A stretch of DNA of 64,000 bases, from positions 29,682,213 through 29,746,212 of the forward strand of contig NC_088202.1 in the NCBI RefSeq assembly GCF_037126465.1, written 5' to 3'. The notes beneath the pieces were generated by a model. It ran no database searches. It saw nothing but the letters and a program-made list of their open reading frames with translations, and was not told the DNA's origin. Made by a program: the position numbers and the translations under genes. How positions within the stretch are numbered: position 1 is the first letter of the stretch; each line of letters begins with the position of its first letter. This document shows positions 22,251 to 31,635 of the stretch, in pieces. Origin of the DNA: Ornithodoros turicata. Taxonomy: Eukaryota > Arthropoda > Arachnida > Ixodida > Argasidae.

Positions 22251-23345
22251 CGCGCTGATGATTGCTATGAGAGTATTGTTAGTGGTGTGTTACAGCAATT
22301 TCACTGTGGAGGGAAAGGGTTGTCGTTCACGTCAGAGCTACAGGCGAATGGGCGTATACAGTTCTTGGACCTTAATATCCGTGTTGGGGAGAATCGCTTG
22401 TGTTGGGCCTTCCACCCGAGGGCAAAGAAGGACCTGATGCCTTTTGACTCGGCCCAATCTAAGACTGTGAAGCGCGCTATTGCTTTGCTCTGCTTGGAAT
22501 CCGCTTTAAAGAAGTCTTGTGAGCACGTTTTGTTGGAGAGTTTCGCGGCCCAGGTGGACAGGTTGGGTGCTGCTGGATTCCCCACAAGGCTGTTGGCGAG
22601 TGTAGCCGAAGGCCTTCTCCAAAAGGTTAAAGGAAAGGTGCGGAAACCTAGGGGGGAAGTCGCGAGGGGTTCCACTAGATGTATGGTTGTTCCGTACGTG
22701 CACAGAGTATCGCACAATTTGAAAAGAGTGGCTAATAGGTACGGTGTACCTATGGTATTTTCGGCACCTTGCAAGCTCTCGGGCCTTTGTTCGAAAGTTG
22801 ATCGTAGTAAGCCTAAAGTCTCTTGTGGCAAGAGTCATCAGCACCAGTACGTTAGCTGTGCGGTGGGGGTAGTTTATGAGATCCCCCTCACATGCGATAG
22901 GGTGTACATTGGCCAGACTGGCCGGTGTGTTAACGACAGGGCCCGAGAGCATGAAAGGTCTTTGTCTAGTGCGGACACGCGTCATTTGCCTATGCATGTT
23001 ACCAAATGCAAGTGTACTCCGCTATTTAGTCAGATTGTTGTGCTATCTAGGAGCAGAGATAAGGGTGCGCGGGAGTTATCTGAAGCGTTTTTCATCGGGG
23101 ATAGAGGCGGTAGGTGTGTGAGCCAAACTTCTGTGTCTTTGTTATCGGGGGAGAGGAGGATGTTGTCGAGACGGTAGTGATTGTGTCTGTCTGAGCGTCT
23201 GCGCTCTTGGACCAAGGTGGGGTGACTGGGTTGGCGGCTGTGCGCCTGCGTACTGGTTTTTGTATTATTAAACTGTTCGTTGGAGTCAGCGCCTGTCCTG
23301 TCCTCTCTTCTTCCGTTGTGTCTTCTCGCGCTGTGTTTTGCATCT
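22249..23345 (+). repeat. PLE 1 upstream pseudo-LTR (5'-truncated tandem copy)
   Basis: Starts at GGCGCGCTGATGATTGCTAT and matches 24830-25926 throughout at an offset of 2581 bases. It encodes the same linker and GIY-YIG segment (open frame 22233-23177) but lacks the RT. Confidence 0.9.
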
Positions 23346-23443
23346 TCATGTATAGTTACCAACGTGCCCAACAGCGAGTCCTCTTGGATTACATTTCTTC
23401 TACATCGGGCCCTTCTTTTTGTGTTTCATCAAGAGCGCCAGAT

Positions 23444-25758
23444 ATGGCTGCAATTATGGCGGCAATGGCGGCCACAGCCTGCCGGGCTAGAGTCATCACT
23501 TGGTGCCTCAGAAAAAGGTTGGTACCGCCGGAGATTAACACCCTGTTCGGCCTGATGTCCCCGTCGTTTGGTCATGCCATGCGCGTCTGTAAGGTGTTGA
23601 GGTCCGAGTTTTGGAGGCAAGTCAGAACCTTTGCTGATTGGTTGCGGGTGAACTGTTTTGAGCAGCTTCCAGCGTGGGTGGCAGTCAGAAGGTATGAGGC
23701 GCTGAGAGCACAGGTTGCACGTACGACCGAGGCCTTGTGGGGCGTTCAGCTGGCAGCGCTCCTTAGGGCGACCACGGCCCAGATGCCTACACCGGTACGG
23801 CGTAAGGACCCGGTGGTTTTGGGTGATGTCAGTCTTCCAGAGGAAGTTTCTTCTGTGCTCAGGAAAGGTCCCAAGTATAGCCTTGAACCCGTCATTCCCA
23901 CGCATGAGTTGCTGGCCCTCAACCGTCGTGTGGCTGAGAGGGCCCAACAGGAGGACAAGGGTAGGTGCACCGCAGAGGGTGTTGAGGTGTTGGAAAGAAC
24001 CGTACGCCGCCCTCCGCAAAGAGGCATATGCCGCGTAGGCAAGGTGGTGGAGTTTTGCCGGAGCAATGGGTGCGCCTTCTGCAGTCTGACAAGGAAGGCG
24101 GGTTTGTTGTGCTCCCGGAGGGTGTATTTGCAGAGAAGGCCGGGAGCGCTGTGGAGAAGAACTTCCGTCAAGTCCAAGTCTGTGAATCGACGGCCAGGAA
24201 GAGGGCGGCAGCGTTGTGTGAGTCTTTTGAATTGCAACGCCTTGCTAAGGCAGTGAAGGGCAGCAAAAGCGGGACGTTGGCGATGTTTTTCACAGCCAAG
24301 ACGCACAAGCCTGAGGTACCGTTCCGGACAATTGTCAGCGAAAAGGGCACTTGGCAGCTCCATGTGAGTCGATTTCTGCTTAAGCACTTGCGGGAGCTTG
24401 ACTTGGGGGACCCCTTCGTGGTGAGGAGTTCTGGTGAGGTCATCGGCCTGCTGGAGGGATTGACATCAGTGGGATATCTGTTCTCCGTGGACGTGGTGGA
24501 TTTATTCTATTCTGTGCCTCACCAGGAACTGTTTTGTGCTGTCAGGGACTGCATTGAGGTGAATGGTGTGATCGCCTTTCAGAATGCTTCTGGGCTTGCC
24601 GTGGATAACTTCATGACTCTTTTGGAGTTCTATTTGGGGGCGACAGTAGTGCAGCATGAGGATAGGCTGTTTTTGCAGCGTCGGGGTATTTGCATCGGGT
24701 CGTGTGTTGCGCCGGTTTTGTGCGACATTTTTCTTTCCGCGGTGGATAGAGGGGTCAGATCTGTTCTGGATGATGGGTCTGTGCTTAGAATTTGTCGGTA
24801 CGTTGACGATTTCCTGGTTGTTGTGGGACGGCGCGCTGATGATTGCTATGAGAGTATTGTTAGTGGTGTGTTACAGCAATTTCACTGTGGAGGGAAAGGG
24901 TTGTCGTTCACGTCAGAGCTACAGGCGAATGGGCGTATACAGTTCTTGGACCTTAATATCCGTGTTGGGGAGAATCGCTTGTGTTGGGCCTTCCACCCGA
25001 GGGCAAAGAAGGACCTGATGCCTTTTGACTCGGCCCAATCTAAGACTGTGAAGCGCGCTATTGCTTTGCTCTGCTTGGAATCCGCTTTAAAGAAGTCTTG
25101 TGAGCACGTTTTGTTGGAGAGTTTCGCGGCCCAGGTGGACAGGTTGGGTGCTGCTGGATTCCCCACAAGGCTGTTGGCGAGTGTAGCCGAAGGCCTTCTC
25201 CAAAAGGTTAAAGGAAAGGTGCGGAAACCTAGGGGGGAAGTCGCGAGGGGTTCCACTAGATGTATGGTTGTTCCGTACGTGCACAGAGTATCGCACAATT
25301 TGAAAAGAGTGGCTAATAGGTACGGTGTACCTATGGTATTTTCGGCACCTTGCAAGCTCTCGGGCCTTTGTTCGAAAGTTGATCGTAGTAAGCCTAAAGT
25401 CTCTTGTGGCAAGAGTCATCAGCACCAGTACGTTAGCTGTGCGGTGGGGGTAGTTTATGAGATCCCCCTCACATGCGATAGGGTGTACATTGGCCAGACT
25501 GGCCGGTGTGTTAACGACAGGGCCCGAGAGCATGAAAGGTCTTTGTCTAGTGCGGACACGCGTCATTTGCCTATGCATGTTACCAAATGCAAGTGTACTC
25601 CGCTATTTAGTCAGATTGTTGTGCTATCTAGGAGCAGAGATAAGGGTGCGCGGGAGTTATCTGAAGCGTTTTTCATCGGGGATAGAGGCGGTAGGTGTGT
25701 GAGCCAAACTTCTGTGTCTTTGTTATCGGGGGAGAGGAGGATGTTGTCGAGACGGTAG
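23444..25758 (+). pseudogene. Penelope-like polyprotein: RT, linker, GIY-YIG endonuclease (one frameshift)
   Basis: The ORF would supply the RT and GIY-YIG endonuclease for transposition. The N-terminal part starts at MAAIMAAMAATAC (23444) and runs in one frame to about 24030; the remainder is in another frame from about 24028 to 25758, so one indel near 24010-24050 breaks it. Motifs in order: LQSDKEGGFVVLPE, TAKTHKPEVPFRTIVS, FSVDVVDLFYSVPH (motif A), RRGICIGSCVAPVLCDIFL (B), RYVDDFLVVV (catalytic C box, about 24797), CKLSGLCSKV linker, and VYIGQTGRCVNDRAREHERS (GIY-YIG, about 25485). Whether the frameshift is a mutation or programmed is unknown. Confidence 0.85.
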
Positions 25759-25924
25759 TGATTGTGTCTGTCTGAGCGTCTGCGCTCTTGGACCAAGGTG
25801 GGGTGACTGGGTTGGCGGCTGTGCGCCTGCGTACTGGTTTTTGTATTATTAAACTGTTCGTTGGAGTCAGCGCCTGTCCTGTCCTCTCTTCTTCCGTTGT
25901 GTCTTCTCGCGCTGTGTTTTGCAT

Positions 25925-25937
25925 CTCTAAATGCACT
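25925..25937. repeat. 13-bp target site duplication CTCTAAATGCACT (right, Penelope 1)
   Basis: Partner of 21290-21302. On the minus strand both lie in the reading frame of the interrupted Polinton gene. Confidence 0.9.
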
Positions 25938-26093
25938 GTCAGTCTGGAAGAAGGGCAGGAAGAATATATCCATGTCGGGGTGCAATCTCATCACATGAGC
26001 ACACAGTGTAGGAGGTGCGTCGTCCCAAGAATTCTCTTCCGACTCATCCTCGATATCGTGAGGGTCAAAAAAGCAGTATACACACCTAGGCAC
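25925..26093 (-). pseudogene. Unknown Polinton protein, 5' part, split by Penelope
   Basis: Starts MPRCVYCFFDPHDIEDESEE and runs into the TSD, after which the frame enters Penelope sequence. It has a CxxC pair, an acidic stretch and a hydrophobic MDIFFLPFF segment. It joins 21039-21302 in the pre-insertion gene. The product is not recognised. Confidence 0.6.
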
Positions 26094-26209
26094 TGAAAGT
26101 AAAAGGAGCCGTAAGAAATGCGCAACAAGTGAGGCGAATAACTTACTTTTGAAGCGAGTTGAAGCAGACTGTTCCCCCCTGAGGCGCTCTCGTGGTTTAT
26201 AAACCAGCA

Positions 26210-26905
26210 GCCATGCTGCATGTCAGAACACATTGGGGCCATCTGTTTTATATCAAAGCTTGTGTACTCCCATGCTTTGGTGGTCGTAAATCATGTGTTC
26301 CGAGAAATGAGGTCATGGAGCTTCATCGGCCATGCTGCATGTCAGAACACGTTGGGGCCATCTGTTTTATATCAAAGCTCGTGTACTCCCGTGCTTTGGT
26401 GGTCGTAAATCATATGTTCCGAGAAATGAGGTCACGGAGCTTCATCGGCCACTCTGCATGTCAGAACACGTTGGGGCCATCTGTTTTATATCAAAGCTTG
26501 GGTACTCCCATGCTTTGGTAGTCGTAAATCATGTGTTCCGAGAAATGACGTCAAGGGGCCTCCGCAGCCGCGGTGCACGTGTCAGCACGTTGGGGCCATG
26601 TGTTTTATATCAAAGCTCGCGTATTCCCATGCTCTGGTGGTCGTAAATCATGTGTTCCGAGAAATGAGGTCACGGAGCTTCATGGGCCATCCCAACACGT
26701 TGGGGCCATCTGTTTTATATCAAAGCTCGCGTACTGCCATGCTTTGGAAGTCGTAAATCACGTTTGTCAAGAAATGAGGTCATGGAGCCTCGGCCGCCGC
26801 GCTGCATGTCTCAACAAGTTGGGCCATCTGTTTTATATCAGAGCTCGCAGTTTGTAGATCGTAAATCATGTTTTTCGAGAAATGAAGTCATCTAGCTTCG
26901 GCAGT
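26210..26905 (+). repeat. Tandem repeat, about 119-bp period, 6-7 copies
   Basis: The core TTGGGGCCATCTGTTTTATA recurs near 26231, 26351, 26471, 26589, 26699 and 26819, with CGTAAATCATGTGTTCCGAG and GAAATGAGGTCA in each unit. Copies drift in length and sequence toward the right. Open frames here are artefacts of the repeat. It lies inside the Polinton between the split gene and the ATPase. Confidence 0.9.
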
Positions 26906-27202
26906 CACGCCCCGAGGCCACGCGTATTAAAAAAGTAAACTGTTGTGCCTAATAAGGCAAGTCTATCTTAAGAAAAAAATCTCTACGATCCCACGTCAAA
27001 GTGGACTGCCTGTTATAGCCCTCTCATTTCCACATGCAGAAACAAGCTTTCTGTAACCAAAAACAAAGGGTTCGCTTATCCACTTTGGTTTCCAAGAAGT
27101 TCCAAATGTCCTTCGCGCGCGCGCGCGCATCATATATGACCGGCTGTTCCTGCGTGATTGTGTAAACAAAATCGCACCACCCATGCGCTCCTCCAGGGGC
27201 GC

Positions 27203-27213
27203 TTTATATAAAA
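27203..27213. promoter_or_regulatory. Possible TATA element TTTATATAAAA
   Basis: A near-palindromic TATA sequence within the otherwise gene-free stretch 26910-27350 of the Polinton. No gene start can be tied to it on either strand, so its role is a guess. Confidence 0.25.
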
Positions 27214-27350
27214 GTTGCGATATATACAACTCATTTGAGGTCTGTGAAGCTACTTCCGTCGGTCGACTCCCGGTGAAGCGCACAACGAGAAAGGTATGTT
27301 TCACTATTGTCTTCAAGATGAGGAAAGTTAGGTAATACTTGTCCTCATTT

Positions 27351-27641
27351 TCAGTTCACAAACAGCGACTCTACCTCCGATAGACCCCTCTTTTCCGTGA
27401 TTTGATCGTCAATGAGAGTGGGATATCGCTCATCCCAATCTGTGGGTATCCTGTCCATAAACTCCACGCCGTCGATATCCTTTTCCCATCCGGCTGCATA
27501 CTTTCGTACGTCGAGTATCTTCTGTGGTGGAATGCTAAATAACTCGGGGTGTCTCATTATATTCTGCGTGAGCACCGTCTTGCCACACATGGACGCGCTT
27601 GAGATAAGAATTCGAGCGGGATTCTGGAACTGCATGCGCAT
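27351..27641 (-). pseudogene. Polinton packaging-type ATPase (FtsK/HerA-like), C-terminally truncated
   Basis: 96 aa. A Walker A-like loop ILISSASMCGKT lies near residues 11-22 and a Walker B-like YPTLIDDQI near 74-82, spaced as in the genome-packaging ATPases of Polintons and related viruses, which would translocate DNA into a capsid. Family members are usually about 200 residues or more; this frame stops shortly after Walker B, so it is probably dead. The non-canonical P-loop (Ser/Met/Cys before GKT) makes the family assignment moderate. Context (TIRs, PolB, 6-bp TSD) supports it. Confidence 0.6.
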
Positions 27642-27692
27642 CGTGGAATAACTTGAGCAGACTGTGTAGCGAGGTGTGATGCATCTTTATTT

Positions 27693-27950
27693 TCATCCAT
27701 AGCTCCTAGCGCGATTGATGATCGTCTGCAGGTCTCTTATTTCTTCCTGACGTAGTTCCTGAAGCTCGCGCAGTGATTGCTTCCTGTAAGCCGACAGGTA
27801 CTCATCCAAGATTTCGCGTATGATGTCCCGCAACTTGTTTGCGGTGAAACGGGAGCGCAATATGTTGCAGCACATCTCGACAAAGTTCTCTCGCTCGTGT
27901 GATGCCTCAAAGTGGAACCGTGCGGAGTTGATGCACCTGAGTCGCGCCAT
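27693..27950 (-). CDS. Small hypothetical Polinton protein, 85 aa
   Basis: Highly charged and helical, with an Arg/Glu-rich C-terminal half (REILDEYLSAYRKQSLRELQ, then ELRQEEIRDLQTIIN) that could form a coiled coil. It lies just inside the right TIR and upstream of the ATPase. No known domain. Confidence 0.5.
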   Translation of the reverse strand: MARLRCINSARFHFEASHERENFVEMCCNILRSRFTANKLRDIIREILDEYLSAYRKQSLRELQELRQEEIRDLQTIINRARSYG

Positions 27951-27979
27951 CTGGTGGCACGAGGTAAGTTTGGACGTAT

Positions 27980-28511
27980 GAGATAAAGCCGCAGCAGGGT
28001 CGCTGCCAAGCGCGCCATCTGGCGGGCGCTAACGAAGGCTATGTTCAGCGGGCTTAGTCAGCCAATCAGTGGGCTTAGAACGGGCCAATCGGTAGGCTTA
28101 AATTGGGGACGGCCAACCAGAGCGCTTAGAAAGTCTGGAAAATGTGGAGAGTGATCAGTATGCTTCGAATGAACCAATCAGCGGAGCCAGTTAATTAGCA
28201 TAAAGGGGCGGAGCTGTGCTCAGCGACACGCATGCACCAATCAGCGTGAAGTTGGCAGAGCCGAGTAATTAGCATAAAGGGGCGGAGCTACAGTCAACCA
28301 ATCAATGATCAGTAGGCTTAGCATGGGCCATTCAGCGTGAACTGGGCGGAGCTAATGGCGGCCAATCAGATGGCTTTGGATTTGGCTTGTGTTGGATTAG
28401 AACTGGATTAGGGCTTAGAATTGGATTCGAATTGGATTAGAATTGGATTCGAATTGGATTGGAATTGGATTAGAGAAAACGCTTGGCTATAGGACATATA
28501 ATTATACTATT
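27980..28511 (-). repeat. Polinton right terminal inverted repeat
   Basis: Inverted partner of 16771-17386, somewhat shorter. It has GGCGGAGCTA and TTAGCATAAAGGGGCGGAGC blocks and an outer run of GAATTGGATTAGAATTGGAT-type repeats. Confidence 0.85.
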
Positions 28512-28517
28512 GGTGTC
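28512..28517. repeat. 6-bp target site duplication GGTGTC (right, Polinton)
   Basis: Partner of 16765-16770; the spacer sequence of the tRNA-Ser array resumes directly after it. Confidence 0.9.
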
Positions 28518-28647
28518 TCTTGCATGTCCTATATTCAGGGCACTTGTTAAGATGAGGAAGGGAAGTAGGTGTGTGCAAAGAAGAGTGTTGTGGCTACAGC
28601 TCCAGTGTACACGCACAGGTATTTCACTTCCCGTACGCCACTCGCTG

Positions 28648-28728
28648 GGACTGGATGGGACTCGAACCCACGCGGGCAGAGCCCATTGGATTAGGAGTCC
28701 AACGCCTTAACAACTCGGTCACCTCGTC
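28648..28728 (-). pseudogene. tRNA-Ser-like unit d, anticodon CCU
   Basis: The anticodon loop reads CTCCTAA (CCU). Box B GGTTCGAGTCC is intact, but the 3' acceptor strand (CCAGTCC) no longer pairs with GACGAGG and box A has a GGTGACCGAG change. Upstream spacer matches the other units. Confidence 0.65.
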
Positions 28729-28931
28729 TTGTTTGCAGCCCTACAACTACGCATTTATTTACACAGTGTCTGAAACGACCTCGTATGAAACACGGGTGTC
28801 TCTTGCATGTCCTATATTCAGGGCACTTGTTAAGATGAGGAAGGGAAGTTCATGTGTGCAAAGTGAAAAGAGTGTTGTGGCTGCGGCTCCAGTGTACATG
28901 CACAGGTATTTCACTTCCGGTACGCCACTCT

Positions 28932-29013
28932 CGACGTGGATGGGACTCCAACCCACGCAGGCAGTGCCCATTGGATTAGCAGTCCAACGCCTTAACAACT
29001 CGGCCACCTCGTC
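28932..29013 (-). pseudogene. tRNA-Ser(GCU)-like unit e
   Basis: 82 nt with anticodon GCU. Box B is damaged (GGTTGGAGTCC) and there is one acceptor mismatch. It lies 284 bases from unit d and 285 from unit f, which shows the tandem periodicity. Confidence 0.7.
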
Positions 29014-29216
29014 TTGTTTGCAGCCCTACAACTACGCATTTATTTACACAGTCTCTGAAACGACCTCGTATGAAACACGGGTGTCTCTTGTATGTCCTAT
29101 ATTCAGGGCACTTGTTAAGATGAGGAAGGGAAGTTCGTGTGTGCAAAGTGAAAAGAGTGTTGTGGCTGCGGCTCCAGTGTACACGCACAGGTATTTCACT
29201 TCCGGTACGCCACTCT

Positions 29217-29298
29217 CGACGTGGATGGGACTCGAACCCACGCAGGCAGTGCCCATTGGATTAGCAGTCCAACTCCTTAACAACTCGGCCACCTCGTC
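29217..29298 (-). tRNA. tRNA-Ser(GCU)-like unit f, abutting LINE 2
   Basis: 82 nt, anticodon GCU, box B GGTTCGAGTCC intact, 6 of 7 acceptor pairs. Its 5' end directly abuts the poly(A) tail of the LINE at 29299-30008 (minus strand: A-run, then CGACGAGGTGGCC). Confidence 0.65.
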
Positions 29299-30008
29299 GT
29301 TTTTTTTTTTTTCACCTTTATTTTTCTGAGCTTACTACTCTGAGTCACTTACGACACAATAACAGAGAGAATACGGTGTTTCTCCTCTATACCGGACACA
29401 TCAATAACACAACTTCTACAAAGCATACAGCCTTTCGCAGACTGTATCTAACCACTCAAGCACTTCTAAAAGCTGAATACAAGCTAACTTTACCTGCAGT
29501 AGTTCGGCTTTGAAATATTTCATAGGAGGACACAAGGGCGCTTTGTTCCTATCGGCCAAACGAAGCTTCCACAAACAGTACATGGCAGCAAGGAGAACGA
29601 TATCGTATCTCACATTTTCTCCGGGGGGTAATGGGTGGAAACGAATAGTATGTGGGCTAAGCGAAAGACGGCGCTTAAGGACCTTGAACTGTAAATCATC
29701 CCAAAAGAATAAAGCTTCTGTGCAGTCCAGAAAAAGGTGATCGACAGTCTCGGGCGTATTGCAAAATCTGCAGTTCACGGACCACGGAACATAGAATCCC
29801 TTCTGTTGAAGCCAAGCTTTCACGGGCAGTGTCGACGTGTGTAATTTAAAGAAAAAGGACTTCATGTTGAGCTTGACCGGCATCTTCTTGACTCTGCACA
29901 ATACATCCGTGCCATGCCACCCGGAGTCGTTTGACGGTAGATGGGCACAGGCAAGAGTACATCGAGAAGATGAGCTACCAATGTTTTCTTGGCGACAGAA
30001 AAGAGGTA
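29299..30008 (-). mobile_element. tRNA-associated LINE copy 2, 5'-truncated
   Basis: Contains the C-terminal part of ORF2 and a 3' UTR ending AAATAAAGGTG plus an A-run at the 5' end of tRNA unit f. Its 5' junction is with a tRNA-Ser half (30009-30057). It is related in sequence to copies at 30058, 44782, 46198 and 54837. Confidence 0.85.
29416..30008 (-). pseudogene. LINE 2 ORF2 C-terminal region with zinc-binding motif
   Basis: The frame carries VKKMPVKLNMKSFFFKLHTS, then the zinc-binding CRFCNTPETVDHLFLDC found at the C-terminus of Tx1/L1-like RTs (zf-RVT type), then RYDIVLLAAMYCLWKLRLAD. The start of the open frame reads through the adjoining tRNA half, which is an artefact. No RT core survives. 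Confidence 0.85.
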
Positions 30009-30057
30009 CAGAGCCCATTGGATTTGCAGTCCAACGCCTTAACCACTCGGCCACCTC
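30009..30057 (-). pseudogene. tRNA-Ser 5' half (unit g) between LINE copies 1 and 2
   Basis: From GAGGTGGCCGAGTGGTTAAG to AATGGGCTCTG, about 49 nt, ending exactly where LINE 2 begins. The anticodon loop reads CTGCAAA. Its 5' side abuts the LINE 1 A-tail. This half is what a long TSD at the LINE insertion would leave. Confidence 0.75.
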
Positions 30058-30168
30058 TTTTTTTCCTTTTATTCCACAAGTCTTATACATTCGTACACGT
30101 CACATAATGAAAAATAATGTAAAACGCTCTATGTGACTCCCAGTCACATCCAGGGAATACACTCCCGG

Positions 30169-31473
30169 TCACTTATTTTGTAAACACTCGGGTACGTCTT
30201 CCCTGTATCGTGCTATTTTGAAGGTTTCCAACATTTCTTGTTGGAAATACTCAAAAGGGGGTTTTAAGGGTTCCTCATTCCGACTCAGCATCTTGAGCTT
30301 CCACAGTGCGTGCAGGCCGATTACAATGATCATATCATATCTGGTATCCGTCCCCCTAGCCAATGGCAAAAACCTACTTGTGTGCTCGTTTAAGTACAGT
30401 GTCTTTTTCAGCTTTTGTTGTACGCCATCCCAAAAAAAACATAGCCTCATTGCAGTACAGAAATACGTGGTCAGTCGTCTCAGGCACATTACACACGCGA
30501 CAATTAAGAGTCCACGGTACAAAAATTCCTTTTGATGCAAGCCACGCCGTAACAGGAAGAATACCTGCATGAAGTCGGAAAAAAAAGTCTTCAAATCCGC
30601 TCTAATTGGCATCTTGCTTACACGGCACAAAACATCTTTCCCTTTCCCTTCTTGCGATACCGCACGATACAGAGGTGTTGGAAGTAAGGAATCGATAAGA
30701 TCACTTGCAAGTCGTTTTCTGTCGACTTCAAAAACATATTGCACAGAATATCTACAAAGCAAGAACTTAACACATCCTACAACCTCATTATAAAATCCAA
30801 GAAGCTTAGCCTTCAGTTTAACTACAGGAACCGCTATGCATGGCAGGTGCTCTCCAGTCACACACTGTAACATAGGTCTCAAGACAGGGTGGGAAGCGTT
30901 CCTGAGAGAGAACAGTCTCATGACTATCTGTTTTACAAACAAATGATGTAGTCCGAGCCCACCGTCTGTGACACTTTTGAACAGGTTTTCTCGTCGCATT
31001 GGCTCGAATTTGGAACACCATATCAAAGTTGCAAAAATCCTGTGAAGCACATGAATGTTCTTGCGAGCACACGGGAGAACCTGCAATAAATACACAACCG
31101 TCGCAACCAGAAACATATTGCAGACTTTTGCTCGCTGAAATATAGATAGTTCGCTTGGTTTGCACGTGAAAGCCTGCTTACGCACCTTGTCCGCTACCGT
31201 CTTCCACACATGGTTCGTGTTGATACTATCTTCCAAAGGCACCCCCAGATATTTTGGTAGGTTTGTCTGCCATGTCATGCCCTCATATTCCTTAGGCTTG
31301 GATCCCCACTCGCCTGCCCATACACCGACAGATTTATCTTTGTTTAGTTGTGCCCCTGATGCTTCACAGTATCCTTCGACAATTTCCATGACTTTGGCAA
31401 CGCTTGGCAACGCGGTCAGGTCATCCGCATACGCAAGCGTCTTTATCTCCGTGCTGCCAAGTGTTAGCGTGCA
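30169..31473 (-). pseudogene. LINE 1 ORF2, RT catalytic box to C-terminus
   Basis: Begins just after the hairpin-tRNA insertion. LAYADDLTALPS (catalytic YADD, about 31440-31405) is followed by the NKDKSVGVWAG region, LPKYLGVPL, and a degenerate zinc motif near 30490 corresponding to CRFC..H..C in the other copies. It ends at 30169 and the 3' UTR runs to 30058. The frame is open apart from the insertion. Confidence 0.85.
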
Positions 31474-31486
31474 CGTCAGTACACTT
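31474..31486. repeat. 13-bp target site duplication CGTCAGTACACTT (left)
   Basis: Exact copy at 31871-31883. The two bound a 384-bp insertion that splits the RT gene just upstream of its YADD box. Confidence 0.9.
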
Positions 31487-31635
31487 AAACAACGAGATTT
31501 GGCCGAGGCAGACCAACAATTAGGGACGACACAGACAAGTAAGCCTCAAACGCCCAGAAATTTCTGGGCGTTTGAGGCTTACTTGTCTGTGTCGTCCCTA
31601 ATTGTTGGTCTGCCTCGGCCAAATCTCGTTGTTTA
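31486..31635. repeat. Perfect 150-bp palindrome (2 x 75 bp, no loop)
   Basis: 31486-31560 is the exact reverse complement of 31561-31635. The centre is CGCCCAGAAATTTCTGGGCG. Outer bases TAAACAACGAGATTTGGCCG recur inverted at the far end. It forms the left part of the TSD-flanked insertion. Such a loop-free perfect palindrome is unstable and must be young. Confidence 0.95.

Larger units (their letters stand above)
21303..25924 (+). mobile_element. Composite Penelope-like element (PLE 1)
   Basis: 4622 bp with the arrangement known for Penelope insertions. An inverted partial copy (21303-22250) mirrors 22440-23387; a direct pseudo-LTR (22249-23345) is repeated at 24830-25924; between them is the body with the RT gene. 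The 13-bp TSD lies at 21290-21302 and 25925-25937. The inverted and direct copies are nearly identical, so the insertion is recent or has been homogenised. Confidence 0.9.
16771..28511 (-). mobile_element. Polinton/Maverick-like element, decayed, with nested Penelope insertion
   Basis: 11.7 kb with terminal inverted repeats (16771-17386; 27980-28511) and a GGTGTC TSD. It holds remnants of a protein-primed family B DNA polymerase, a packaging-type ATPase, a secreted protein and two unknown proteins, all on the minus strand. Removing the Penelope insertion (21303-25924 plus one TSD copy) leaves about 7.1 kb, short for an autonomous Polinton (commonly about 15-20 kb). No retroviral-type integrase, protease or capsid gene is recognisable. 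The polymerase has frameshifts and in-frame stops, so the copy is inactive. Confidence 0.85.

Noticed and set aside
26192..26857. Open frames of 94-109 aa with repeated ALVVVNHVFREM-like units
   Set aside because: They follow the 119-bp tandem repeat in shifting frames; no conservation of a single frame.
27116..27128. GCGCGCGCGCGC run as a regulatory or Z-DNA element
   Set aside because: A short CG dinucleotide run with no associated gene start; nothing further supports a role.
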